DNA of 64,000 bases, from assembly GCF_900167445.1 (NCBI RefSeq), contig NZ_FUZT01000001.1, positions 251,007 through 315,006 on the forward strand. The letters are read 5' to 3'. This stretch comes from Maledivibacter halophilus (lineage in GTDB: Bacteria > Bacillota > Clostridia > Peptostreptococcales > Caminicellaceae). Within the stretch, counting starts at the first letter, position 1. Each line of letters starts with the position of its first letter. The translations under genes and the position numbers were made by a program. The notes under the pieces were generated by a model. The model was given only the letters and a program-made list of their open reading frames with translations, ran no database searches and was not told where the DNA came from. This document shows positions 45,103 to 53,376 of the stretch, one piece after another.

Positions 45103-46209
45103 ATGGGTAAACTAAGGGAAACATCTCTTTACAAGGCACATGAAAGGCATGGTGGGAAAATTATAGATTTTTCAGGATGGGCTTTACCTGTGCAGTATGA
45201 GGGGATAAAGGCGGAACATCAAACAGTGAGGAACTTTGCAGGGTTGTTCGATGTATCCCATATGGGTGAAGTAGAAGTAAAAGGAAATGAGGCCTTTGAT
45301 TTTGTTCAAAATCTGGTTACAAATGATGTTTCAACACTTAAAGATAATCAAGTCCTCTATACTTTTATGTGTTATCCTGATGGTGGAATTGTAGATGATT
45401 TACTTGTGTATAAGTTCAACAGAAATGATTTTTTACTAGTAATTAATGCTAGCAATGTGGAAAAGGATTTTAAATGGATGATGGAAAATATAGGATCATA
45501 TGATATTGAGCTTGCTAATATATCTGATGTTACTTCTCAAATTGCTATACAAGGACCAAATGCACAAAAAATATTACAAAAATTAACCGATGAAAAGCTT
45601 GGTGAAATAGGATTTTTCTATTGTAAAAGGAATGTTGATATTTCAGGGGCTAATTGTTTAATTTCAAGAACTGGATATACAGGAGAAGATGGATTTGAAA
45701 TTTATTTATCCCATGAAGATGCTGAAAAGGTATGGAATGATCTTATGGAAGCTGGTAAGGAGCTTGGACTAAAACCTGCAGGGCTTGGTGCAAGGGATAC
45801 TTTAAGATTTGAAGCTTCATTACCTCTTTATGGAAATGAGATTTCAAAAGATATAACACCCTTGGAAGCAGGATTTGGTTTTTTTGTAAAGCTTGACAAA
45901 GAAAATTTTATTGGAAAAGAAGCCCTTATGAAACAAAAAAGAGAAGGACTAAAAAGAAAGTTAGTAGGCTTTGAAATGATAGATAAGGGTATACCAAGAC
46001 ATGGATATGATGTAATGGCTGATGGAAAGAAAATTGGTTTTGTAACGACAGGATATGCAGCTCCAACTTTAAACAAAAATATTGGTCTTGCAATGGTGGA
46101 TATTGGATATACTAAAATTGATACTCCAATTGAAATAAAAATAAGAAAAAGGATTTTAAAGGCTAAAGTAATAAACAAAAGATTTTATACTAAAAATTAT
46201 AAAAAATAA
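45103..46209 (+). CDS. gcvT: Glycine cleavage system T protein (aminomethyltransferase)
   Basis: This 368-residue T protein transfers the methylene group from the aminomethyl-lipoyl H protein to tetrahydrofolate, releasing ammonia. Landmarks are '[13 protein letters not shown]', '[13 protein letters not shown]', '[14 protein letters not shown]' and '[20 protein letters not shown]', typical of GcvT. It is the first gene of the gcv operon, preceded by AGGAGGG, and lies about 800 bases downstream of the glycine riboswitch. In this organism type the system may run toward serine/glycine breakdown or synthesis. Confidence 0.95.
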   Translation: MGKLRETSLYKAHERHGGKIIDFSGWALPVQYEGIKAEHQTVRNFAGLFDVSHMGEVEVKGNEAFDFVQNLVTNDVSTLKDNQVLYTFMCYPDGGIVDDLLVYKFNRNDFLLVINASNVEKDFKWMMENIGSYDIELANISDVTSQIAIQGPNAQKILQKLTDEKLGEIGFFYCKRNVDISGANCLISRTGYTGEDGFEIYLSHEDAEKVWNDLMEAGKELGLKPAGLGARDTLRFEASLPLYGNEISKDITPLEAGFGFFVKLDKENFIGKEALMKQKREGLKRKLVGFEMIDKGIPRHGYDVMADGKKIGFVTTGYAAPTLNKNIGLAMVDIGYTKIDTPIEIKIRKRILKAKVINKRFYTKNYKK

Positions 46210-46229
46210 TAATAAGGGAGGAAATTATA

Positions 46230-46616
46230 ATGAAAACATTGGAAGGACTTTATTATTCAAAGGACCACGAGTGGGTTAAGGTTGAAGGAAATAAGGCATA
46301 TATAGGTATTACAGATTATGCACAAAATGCCCTTGGAGAAATTGTTTATGTTGAAATGCCTGAAGTTGATGATGAAATAGAGGCAGGAGATGTTTTTGGA
46401 GTTATAGAGTCAGTAAAGGCTGCTTCTGATTCATTTTTACCTGTATCTGGAAAGGTTATAGAAATAAATGAAGAATTAGAGGATTCTCCAGAGCTTTTAA
46501 ATGAAAAGCCTTATGAAAGCTGGGTATTAGCAGTAGAAATGTCAGATCAATCTGAACTTGAAGATTTGATGGATTCTAAAAAATATGAAGAATTTTGTGA
46601 AACTGAAGAACATTAG
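46230..46616 (+). CDS. gcvH: Glycine cleavage system H protein
   Basis: This 128-residue lipoyl carrier has the lipoylated lysine Lys63 in '[20 protein letters not shown]'. It shuttles the aminomethyl group between P and T proteins. Length and sequence are standard. It lies 20 bases after gcvT behind AGGGAGG. Confidence 0.96.
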   Translation: MKTLEGLYYSKDHEWVKVEGNKAYIGITDYAQNALGEIVYVEMPEVDDEIEAGDVFGVIESVKAASDSFLPVSGKVIEINEELEDSPELLNEKPYESWVLAVEMSDQSELEDLMDSKKYEEFCETEEH

Positions 46617-46654
46617 GTTTTAATGTTAATTATCTATAATAAGGAGGGGTAGGT

Positions 46655-47995
46655 ATGCATAGATATATTCCTAACACGGAAGAAGATAAAAGACAGATGC
46701 TAAAGGCTATTAAAGCAGACTCTATAGAAGATTTATTTGCAGATGTGCCACAGGAGCTTAGATTAAATCGTGATCTTAACTTAGGAGAGCCTTTATCGGA
46801 AATTGAGCTTTCAAAACATATGAATAACCTTGCTAAAAATAATAAAAGCATCTCAGATTTAGTTTGTTTCTTAGGGGCCGGTGCCTATGATCATTACATA
46901 CCATCATTGGTAAGACATTTAGCTACTAGATCAGAGTATTATACTTCATATACACCATATCAGGCAGAAATAAGTCAGGGAACCCTTCAAACAATATTTG
47001 AGTATCAAACCATGATAAGTAATTTAACTGGTATGGATGTATCCAATGCTTCACTATATGATGGTCCAACTGCAACAACAGAAGCGGCAATAATGGCCGC
47101 TGCAAGCACTAGAAGAAAGTCTATAGTTGTTTCTAAGACCGTTCATCCAGAGGTAAGAAAGGTTCTTCATACTTATATGCAGTTTAGGAATATTGAAGTT
47201 ATTGAAATTGATATGAACGAAGGGGTTACAGATGTAGATAAATTAAAGGCAGCTGTCAATAAAGAGACTGCTGGAGTTATTGTTCAAAATCCTAATTTCT
47301 TTGGAATTATAGAAGATTTAGAGGAAGTAGAAAAAATAACCCATGAAAATAAAGCAATGTTAATTACAAATGTTGACCCTATTTCCCTTGGAATACTTAA
47401 AAGTCCTGGTCAGTTAGGTGCAGATATTGTAGTAGGTGAAGGACAATCACTAGGAAATTCTTTGAATTTTGGAGGTCCGTATTTAGGATTTCTTGCTACA
47501 ACAAAAAAACTTGCTAGAAAAATGCCAGGAAGAGTAGTTGGTCAGTCAGTAGATGTGGATGGTAAAAGAGCCTTTGTATTAACATTACAAGCAAGGGAAC
47601 AGCATATTAGAAGATATAAAGCCACTTCAAATATTTGCTCAAATCAGGGACTAAATGCATTAATGGCTGCAATTTATTTAGTTACAATGGGTAAAAAGGG
47701 AATTAAAGAGGTAGCCTCTCATTCTGCCCATAAAGCCCATTATGCTTTTAAAGAAATTACAAAGAGGGGTAAATTTAAACCTCTATTCAACAAACCATTT
47801 TTCAAAGAATTTGCAGTGACTAGTGAATTCGATAGTGGAATGGTTAATAAATCCTTGCTTAAACGTGGAATTCTTGGGGGATATAAATTAGGCAAAGATT
47901 ATCCAGAGCTTAAAAATGGATTATTGCTTTGTGTTACAGAAAAGAGGACTAAGAATGAAATAGATGAGCTTGCCAGGGTTATGGAGGTGATATAA
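46655..47995 (+). CDS. gcvPA: Glycine dehydrogenase (decarboxylating) subunit 1
   Basis: This 446-residue protein is the N-terminal half of the split glycine decarboxylase (P protein). Landmarks are '[18 protein letters not shown]', '[14 protein letters not shown]' and '[14 protein letters not shown]'. With subunit 2 it decarboxylates glycine using PLP. Its stop codon overlaps the start of gcvPB by one base, so equal translation is likely. AAGGAGGGG precedes the ATG. Confidence 0.95.
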   Translation: MHRYIPNTEEDKRQMLKAIKADSIEDLFADVPQELRLNRDLNLGEPLSEIELSKHMNNLAKNNKSISDLVCFLGAGAYDHYIPSLVRHLATRSEYYTSYTPYQAEISQGTLQTIFEYQTMISNLTGMDVSNASLYDGPTATTEAAIMAAASTRRKSIVVSKTVHPEVRKVLHTYMQFRNIEVIEIDMNEGVTDVDKLKAAVNKETAGVIVQNPNFFGIIEDLEEVEKITHENKAMLITNVDPISLGILKSPGQLGADIVVGEGQSLGNSLNFGGPYLGFLATTKKLARKMPGRVVGQSVDVDGKRAFVLTLQAREQHIRRYKATSNICSNQGLNALMAAIYLVTMGKKGIKEVASHSAHKAHYAFKEITKRGKFKPLFNKPFFKEFAVTSEFDSGMVNKSLLKRGILGGYKLGKDYPELKNGLLLCVTEKRTKNEIDELARVMEVI

Positions 47996-49449
47996 TGAAA
48001 AAATATGATAAATTAATATTTGAGGTTTCTAAAGAAGGTAGGAAAGCCTATTCTCTACCAGAATGTGATTTATGTAAGGAAGAAATAAGTGAAATAATTC
48101 CCTCTAAATTTTTGAGAGAAGATGATGTGGATTTACCTGAAGTAAGCGAAGTGGATGTTGTAAGACACTATACAAATCTTTCAAGTAAAAACTATGCAGT
48201 AGATGTTGGATTTTATCCTTTGGGCTCCTGTACGATGAAGTATAACCCTAAAATCAATGAAGATATGGCAGCCATAGAAAAGCTATCTAATATACATCCC
48301 TACCAGCCCCAAGAAACGGTTCAGGGAAGCCTAGAGTTAATTTACAAATTTGGTGAAATGCTATCTGAAATATCCGGTATGGATAAAACCACACTTCAAC
48401 CAGCGGCTGGAGCCCATGGTGAACTTACGGGAATGATGATAATAAAGGCCTACCATCGAAGTAGGGGAGATTTTAAGAGAAATAAGATCATAGTTCCTGA
48501 TTCTGCCCATGGAACTAATCCAGCAACTGCTGCTGTGGCTGGATTTGAAATAGTTGAGGTTAAATCAAATGAAATGGGAGCTGTAGATATAGATGAGTTA
48601 AAGTCTGTCTTAAATGATGAGATTGCAGGGCTTATGCTAACTAATCCTAGTACATTGGGACTTTTTGAAACAAATATAAAAATGATTGCTGATCTTGTTC
48701 ATGAAGCCGGAGGACTTTTATATTATGATGGTGCTAATATGAATGCTATTTTAGGAATTACAAGACCGGGAGACATGGGGTTTGACGTAATGCACTATAA
48801 TGTTCACAAGACATTTTCTACACCTCATGGGGGAGGCGGCCCAGGTAGTGGACCAGTAGGAGTAAAAGAGCATTTGGCTAAGTTCCTTCCAGCTCCTGTA
48901 GTTGAGAAAAAGGATGATAAATATATATTAGATTACAATAGACCAGATTCTATAGGAAAGGTTAAGGGCTTTTATGGTAATTATGGTGTGATGATAAGGG
49001 GTTATTCATATATTCTCACAATGGGAGCAAAGGGCCTAAAGGAAGCAAGTGAAATGGCTGTTTTAAATGCCAATTATATTATGAACAAATTAAAAGATCA
49101 TTATAATTTAGCTGTAGATCAAATATGCAAGCATGAATTTGTTTTAGCAGGACTTAAAGAATTATCTTTAGAAGTTTCTACCTTGGATGTGGCAAAGAGA
49201 TTAATTGATTATGGATATCATCCACCTACTGTATATTTTCCACTGATAGTTAATGAAGCTCTTATGATCGAACCAACTGAAACAGAAAGCTTGGAAACTA
49301 TAGATGGTTTTATTGACTCTATGATAAAAATAGCTGAGGAAGCAAAGGAAGATCCTAGCATACTTAAAAACGCGCCTTATAATACACCTGTTAGAAGAAT
49401 TGATGAAGTTAGAGCTGCAAGAAAGCCTGTATTAAAATGGGAGAAGTAA
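47995..49449 (+). CDS. gcvPB: Glycine dehydrogenase (decarboxylating) subunit 2
   Basis: This 484-residue protein is the PLP-binding half of the split P protein. The Schiff-base lysine is about residue 272 in '[21 protein letters not shown]'. Other landmarks are '[13 protein letters not shown]' and '[16 protein letters not shown]'. It overlaps gcvPA by one base, and the candidate selenoprotein gene starts 47 bases after its stop. The lipoamide dehydrogenase (L protein) gene is not in the window. Confidence 0.95.
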   Translation: MKKYDKLIFEVSKEGRKAYSLPECDLCKEEISEIIPSKFLREDDVDLPEVSEVDVVRHYTNLSSKNYAVDVGFYPLGSCTMKYNPKINEDMAAIEKLSNIHPYQPQETVQGSLELIYKFGEMLSEISGMDKTTLQPAAGAHGELTGMMIIKAYHRSRGDFKRNKIIVPDSAHGTNPATAAVAGFEIVEVKSNEMGAVDIDELKSVLNDEIAGLMLTNPSTLGLFETNIKMIADLVHEAGGLLYYDGANMNAILGITRPGDMGFDVMHYNVHKTFSTPHGGGGPGSGPVGVKEHLAKFLPAPVVEKKDDKYILDYNRPDSIGKVKGFYGNYGVMIRGYSYILTMGAKGLKEASEMAVLNANYIMNKLKDHYNLAVDQICKHEFVLAGLKELSLEVSTLDVAKRLIDYGYHPPTVYFPLIVNEALMIEPTETESLETIDGFIDSMIKIAEEAKEDPSILKNAPYNTPVRRIDEVRAARKPVLKWEK

Positions 49450-49496
49450 ACTCCTTAAAAAGGATGTAAAATATTCAAAGCACTTGGAGGGATTAA

Positions 49497-49799
49497 ATGC
49501 TATTTGCACATGATGGAAACATAGATAAAGCTTTTAAAGACAGTATTATTAACTCAATAAAAGAAAGAGAAGCAAAGATTTGTGAAACTTGAGACTATGA
49601 CAAGGTAATGTCACTTCCGTGGGGAGTGAAGGAAAGTGTAGATCCAGAGCATGCCGATATGGTTGGTGAATATATTTCTAAGATAGAAGATACAGAAATA
49701 AGTTTAGACTCTGGTGATGTAGCAAAGTTTTTAAAAGCCGGGATTAAAGAAAGAAAAGGCAAGTATATGCTCATATATAGGTATCAATTAATTAAATAA
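49497..49799 (+). CDS. Candidate small selenoprotein with CxxU motif at the end of the gcv operon
   Basis: I do not recognise this family. ATG 49497 follows TTGGAGGG. The frame runs 31 codons to TGA 49590-49592, then stays open 68 codons to TAA 49799, giving a 100-residue product if the UGA is read as selenocysteine. The UGA falls at residue 32 in 'AKICETUDYDKV', a CxxU arrangement like redox-active CxxC sites. A small hairpin (TGAC/GTCA around AAGGTAAT) begins 6 bases after the UGA, where a bacterial SECIS would be. The organism must decode Sec, since prdB and prdC need it. No signal peptide or membrane segment is visible. The alternative is a nonsense-mutated gene. Confidence 0.6.
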
Positions 49800-49822
49800 A
49801 ATATTGAAATTGTTTAAAATAT

Positions 49823-49853
49823 AAATCCTCCCTGGTATATGGGGGGATTTTAA
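49823..49853 (+). terminator. Terminator of the gcv operon
   Basis: AAATCCTCCC and GGGGGGATTT pair (one G-T) around 8 bases and are followed by TT. Its position right after the candidate selenoprotein gene supports that gene being the last of the operon. Confidence 0.75.
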
Positions 49854-49927
49854 TATTATTTTTATTTTGTAATAATTAATTCTATTATCCAAATACTAAT
49901 TTTAAAATATAATTAAAGGAGTAATTT

Positions 49928-51031
49928 ATGAACAAAGAAGTGATTTCTGATAAGCAAGGTATTTCCATTATAATATTATATATGTCAGGGACTTCTTCAA
50001 TATTAGTATTTGGTATTATAGCAAAGCAGGATATTTGGCTTGCCACTATTATATCTATACTCATGGCTTTATTTACAGCATGTATTTTTGGTCGTCTACA
50101 TTATATTTTCCCGGGAAAGAATTTGTTTGATATATTTGAAAGTTGTTGTGGTAAAATTATTGGACGAGGAATAACTGTGTTGTATATTTGGTTTGCTATA
50201 CATGAAGGAACATTGGTTGGAATGAACATATATCAATTTATTACTGATACCATTCTCAGCGAAACCCCTAATATAGCAGTATTCATACTCTTACTGTTGA
50301 TATGTACTTATTTTGTAAAGAAAGGAATAGAAGTAATAGGGAGATGGGCCGAGTTAATGTTTATTCCAACTGTTGTTTTTGTCACTATTATAGCATTGTT
50401 ATTAATTCCTAATATGAAGATTAATAATATTCGACCGGTATTAAAGGATGGAATAATGCCTGCATTAAAAGGAGCTTTTGTAATTTTTTCTTTTCCATTT
50501 GGAGAAATTGTGACATTTAGTATGGTGTTTTCGATTTTCAGAACAAAAAAATCTCCATATAGAATATATATTATAGGTTTATTAATAGGTGGTGTTATTG
50601 TATTTATTACCTCTTTAACTACTGTTTTAGTTATAGGTGTAAATTCAGCTTCTGAGGCCTATTATCCAGTTTATAAAGCCTTTACAAGGATAAAAATAGC
50701 AGGTTTTATACAAAATTTTGAAGTGATTGGAGCTTCATCATTTATTGTAGGAGGATTTTTAAAGGTAAGTATATATATATTAGCCGTCAGTAAGGGAATT
50801 AGCAGCTTATTTAATCTTAAAGATTATAGATTTATAGTAATTCCAATTGTTGTACAGATGCTTAATATGTCATACTTTTTACACTATAGTAGAATAGAAT
50901 ATAATAAATGGAATTTTGAAATATTTCCCTACTATGCTTTTCCGTTTGAAATGATTATACCTGTTATTATATGGTTTATTGCTGAAATAAGATTTAATAG
51001 ATTAGGATATAAGCAATTGAGAAAATTATAA
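49928..51031 (+). CDS. GerAB-type spore germination permease
   Basis: This 367-residue protein has about 10 membrane segments and the look of GerAB/YndE germinant-receptor B subunits (APC-type fold), including 'QGISIIILYMSGTSSIL' near the N-terminus and 'FSFPFGEIVTFSMVF' near residue 195. B subunits bind the germinant in the spore inner membrane. GerAA- and GerAC-type partners are absent from the window, so it is an orphan here. Its presence implies a spore-forming host or ancestor. Confidence 0.82.
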   Translation: MNKEVISDKQGISIIILYMSGTSSILVFGIIAKQDIWLATIISILMALFTACIFGRLHYIFPGKNLFDIFESCCGKIIGRGITVLYIWFAIHEGTLVGMNIYQFITDTILSETPNIAVFILLLLICTYFVKKGIEVIGRWAELMFIPTVVFVTIIALLLIPNMKINNIRPVLKDGIMPALKGAFVIFSFPFGEIVTFSMVFSIFRTKKSPYRIYIIGLLIGGVIVFITSLTTVLVIGVNSASEAYYPVYKAFTRIKIAGFIQNFEVIGASSFIVGGFLKVSIYILAVSKGISSLFNLKDYRFIVIPIVVQMLNMSYFLHYSRIEYNKWNFEIFPYYAFPFEMIIPVIIWFIAEIRFNRLGYKQLRKL

Positions 51032-51127
51032 ATATATCTTTGCAAAGTTTAATATTTTCTATTGATTATATTGAGTGTATATTTATATAATATAAATAGA
51101 AAAGATAAAGGCTTAGGGGAGATTTAA

Positions 51128-51451
51128 TTGTTATATGAAAAAAATACAATTTATATTTTGGGAACTGCAAAGATAGGCAAAAACGATCCTATTTCAGCTA
51201 GATACAATATTTTTTTTGTAGGAATTATAATAGAAAGAGATAGTGGTATAATAATAGACTCCACATGTAATATGGTAAGGGATGTAACTACGGATTTTAT
51301 TAGATCAATTATTATTGGATACAATCTTATAGACGATATAGACCAAATAGTAGAGGAGATATTGGATAGATTTTATGGTATGGCTCAAAAGGCAGTGATA
51401 GCTGCTATAAAGGATGCCAGAAACAAGTATATTATGATTAAAAATGATTGA
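51128..51451 (+). CDS. DUF3870-family protein
   Basis: This 107-residue protein fits DUF3870 ('YILGTAKIGKNDPISA', 'IIIDSTCNMVRDVTTDFIRSI'). The function is unknown. The start is TTG, with AGGGGAG upstream and no in-frame ATG near. It lies upstream of a D-glutamate cyclase-like gene, separated from it by a terminator. Confidence 0.75.
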   Translation: MLYEKNTIYILGTAKIGKNDPISARYNIFFVGIIIERDSGIIIDSTCNMVRDVTTDFIRSIIIGYNLIDDIDQIVEEILDRFYGMAQKAVIAAIKDARNKYIMIKND

Positions 51452-51563
51452 ATTAGATTTAAAATAGAAGTATAATTAAAGTATAGAGATATGTATTTTG
51501 AAATTGCATATAAAGTTTTGTTTACAAGTATATAGATTAGCCTCTATATACAATTGTAGATAA

Positions 51564-51597
51564 GACCCAGTTAACTTACTGTTAATCTGGGTTTTTT
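51564..51597 (+). terminator. Terminator after the DUF3870 gene
   Basis: GACCCAGTTAAC and GTTAATCTGGGTT form a stable stem followed by a T run. A near copy of this hairpin occurs at 52636. Confidence 0.8.
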
Positions 51598-51650
51598 GTG
51601 TTTTTGTCAAGTTTTAAAGCCAATTATCTTTAGAAAGGAGTTGAAATAGT

Positions 51651-52553
51651 ATGAATAATAATTATTTTAAAGAAATTGAAGATGTTATAAAAAGGAACCT
51701 TGCTCAAAGAGGAATGGATAAAATTAATTTAGTAGGAGAATTAGAAAAAGCTTCAAGAAGTCTTTTAACAAGTAAAACAATTTTAATAGTAACAGGTTTT
51801 GTCGTTAAAGACAAGCTCATAGGGGAGACAGATGGACCTATAGGAGCTATATCTTTAGCCAGTTCCCTGGAGAAATTGGGAAAAAAAGTTATACTTATAA
51901 CTGATAAATACTCTGAGGATATGCTTTATAATTGCCGCATAACAAAGGGGATTAAAGCCCCAATAGAGATTATTCCATATAAAGAGTCTAAAGGGTTTTG
52001 TGAAAATCTATTACAAAAATATAAACCAACCCATGTAATAGCCATAGAAAGACCAGGTCGAGCAAAGGATGGAAGATGTTATTCAATGAGGGGAGAAGAT
52101 CTTAGTGACATGGTTCCAGATACAGATATTTTGTTTAAAAGGGCAAAGGAACTTGGTTTTGTTACTATAGCAATTGGTGATGGGGGAAATGAGATAGGTA
52201 TGGGAAAAGTTTCTTCCTTCGTCAGGGATTCAGTAGATAAAGGTGAAAAAATTTGTGCAGTTACTTCTACTGACTATTTAATAGTGGCAGGTGTATCTAA
52301 CTGGGGAGGTCATGGGTTATCGGCAGCGCTTTCCATAATGACTAATAGTATGTTATTACATGATAAAAAAACAGAAACACAAATATTAAAATGTATGGTT
52401 GAATCAGGAGCAGTTGATGGATGTTCTAAAGCAAATACCATGACAGTAGATGGTTTAAGCTTATATGAAAATCTTGATGTTGTTAAAAAATTAAGATCTA
52501 TAGTTGAGTTAGAATTAAATATAATAGAAGAGAATAAAATCCATATAATGTAA
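51651..52553 (+). CDS. D-glutamate cyclase-like protein (DUF4392)
   Basis: This 300-residue protein resembles the DUF4392/D-glutamate cyclase family, which converts D-glutamate to 5-oxo-D-proline. Landmarks are 'VTGFVVKDKLIGETDGPIGA', 'AIERPGRAKDGRCYSMRG' and 'AIGDGGNEIGMGKV'. It stands alone between two similar terminators. A role in handling D-amino acids or 5-oxoproline would suit an amino-acid-fermenting organism, but no neighbours confirm it. Confidence 0.78.
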   Translation: MNNNYFKEIEDVIKRNLAQRGMDKINLVGELEKASRSLLTSKTILIVTGFVVKDKLIGETDGPIGAISLASSLEKLGKKVILITDKYSEDMLYNCRITKGIKAPIEIIPYKESKGFCENLLQKYKPTHVIAIERPGRAKDGRCYSMRGEDLSDMVPDTDILFKRAKELGFVTIAIGDGGNEIGMGKVSSFVRDSVDKGEKICAVTSTDYLIVAGVSNWGGHGLSAALSIMTNSMLLHDKKTETQILKCMVESGAVDGCSKANTMTVDGLSLYENLDVVKKLRSIVELELNIIEENKIHIM

Positions 52554-52635
52554 GTAAGCCATTAGTGTTTTGAATTGCTGAATATTCCCTTATTTCTATA
52601 TAAATATCTAAATAGATTCATATATGGTTTGATAT

Positions 52636-52669
52636 AAACCCATTTAACCTTATTGTTAATTTGGGTTTT
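52636..52669 (+). terminator. Terminator after the D-glutamate cyclase-like gene
   Basis: AAACCCATTTAAC and GTTAATTTGGGTT enclose 5 bases and are followed by T residues. It closely resembles the hairpin at 51564. Confidence 0.75.
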
Positions 52670-52737
52670 AATTTTATACAAATTCACTATATAAAAATAT
52701 TCTATTTGCAATATCTGCAATTTGTGAATTTGAAAAA

Positions 52738-53012
52738 TGAATACCTATTACTGCATTAAATGCTAAAGAAGGTATTAAAAGATTTAAAGAGAATTTTCTG
52801 GACTTAGTATTAGTACATTGGAAACAGTTGAAGATTATATGAAAAAATTAGATGACTATACAAGTATAATGAATATTTCTAAAAATACTGGTTTAGCTTA
52901 TCAGACTGTATATCGTTATTTACAGCATTTAATCGAACATAATAAGGTTGATGTTAATCAAGTTTATGGAAAAGTAGGACGGCCAAAGCAATCTTATAAA
53001 TGGATAAAATGA
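52738..53012 (+). pseudogene. Remnant of a CitB/DcuR-type response regulator
   Basis: A short receiver-like fragment ('LNAKEGIKRFKENFLDLVLVH') is followed, in a different frame, by an intact C-terminal helix-turn-helix of about 64 codons ('MNISKNTGLAYQTVYRYLQHLI', 'VYGKVGRPKQSYKW'), which matches the DNA-binding end of CitB-family regulators. Most of the receiver and linker, including the phospho-acceptor region, is missing. The HTH frame from 52818 could still be translated from a TTG or from ATG 52842, but no good ribosome binding site is seen. No partner kinase is adjacent. Confidence 0.65.
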
Positions 53013-53017
53013 AAGTG

Positions 53018-53221
53018 CTAATGAATTTGATAATTTGTATTTTTGTAATGGTTATAAGATAGCATTTCAAAAATCATATCATTTGTTAAATAAATTTTTA
53101 AATCATTAGCATAGGTTCTTATTAATATTCTTTGAGAAGTAATTGGTATATCTTCTCTTTTAAGTTTATCGATATAGTTTAATATTAGGGCTAATTTGTT
53201 TTTAAAAATATTTAAAGTCAC
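53018..53221 (-). CDS. Small protein of unknown function (67 residues)
   Basis: I do not recognise this gene. The GTG start is supported by AAGGAGG 7 bases upstream, which sets it apart from the random frames around it. The product is predicted helical and mixed-charge, without cysteines or a membrane segment. It is tail-to-tail with the response-regulator remnant and downstream of the GGDEF/HD-GYP gene's strand-mate region. Confidence 0.5.
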   Translation of the reverse strand: MTLNIFKNKLALILNYIDKLKREDIPITSQRILIRTYANDLKIYLTNDMIFEMLSYNHYKNTNYQIH

Positions 53222-53376
53222 TGTAAAACCTCCTTAATTTAAACATGTCTACTTTTTTTATTCTATTATAAATATAGTTCGAAAATATGTACAAATTTAG
53301 GGGGCTATTTTAATTTGTAAATTATAGGTATATTGTAATATTGTGTAATATAATATTTTAAAAAAGTTTCTTACTA

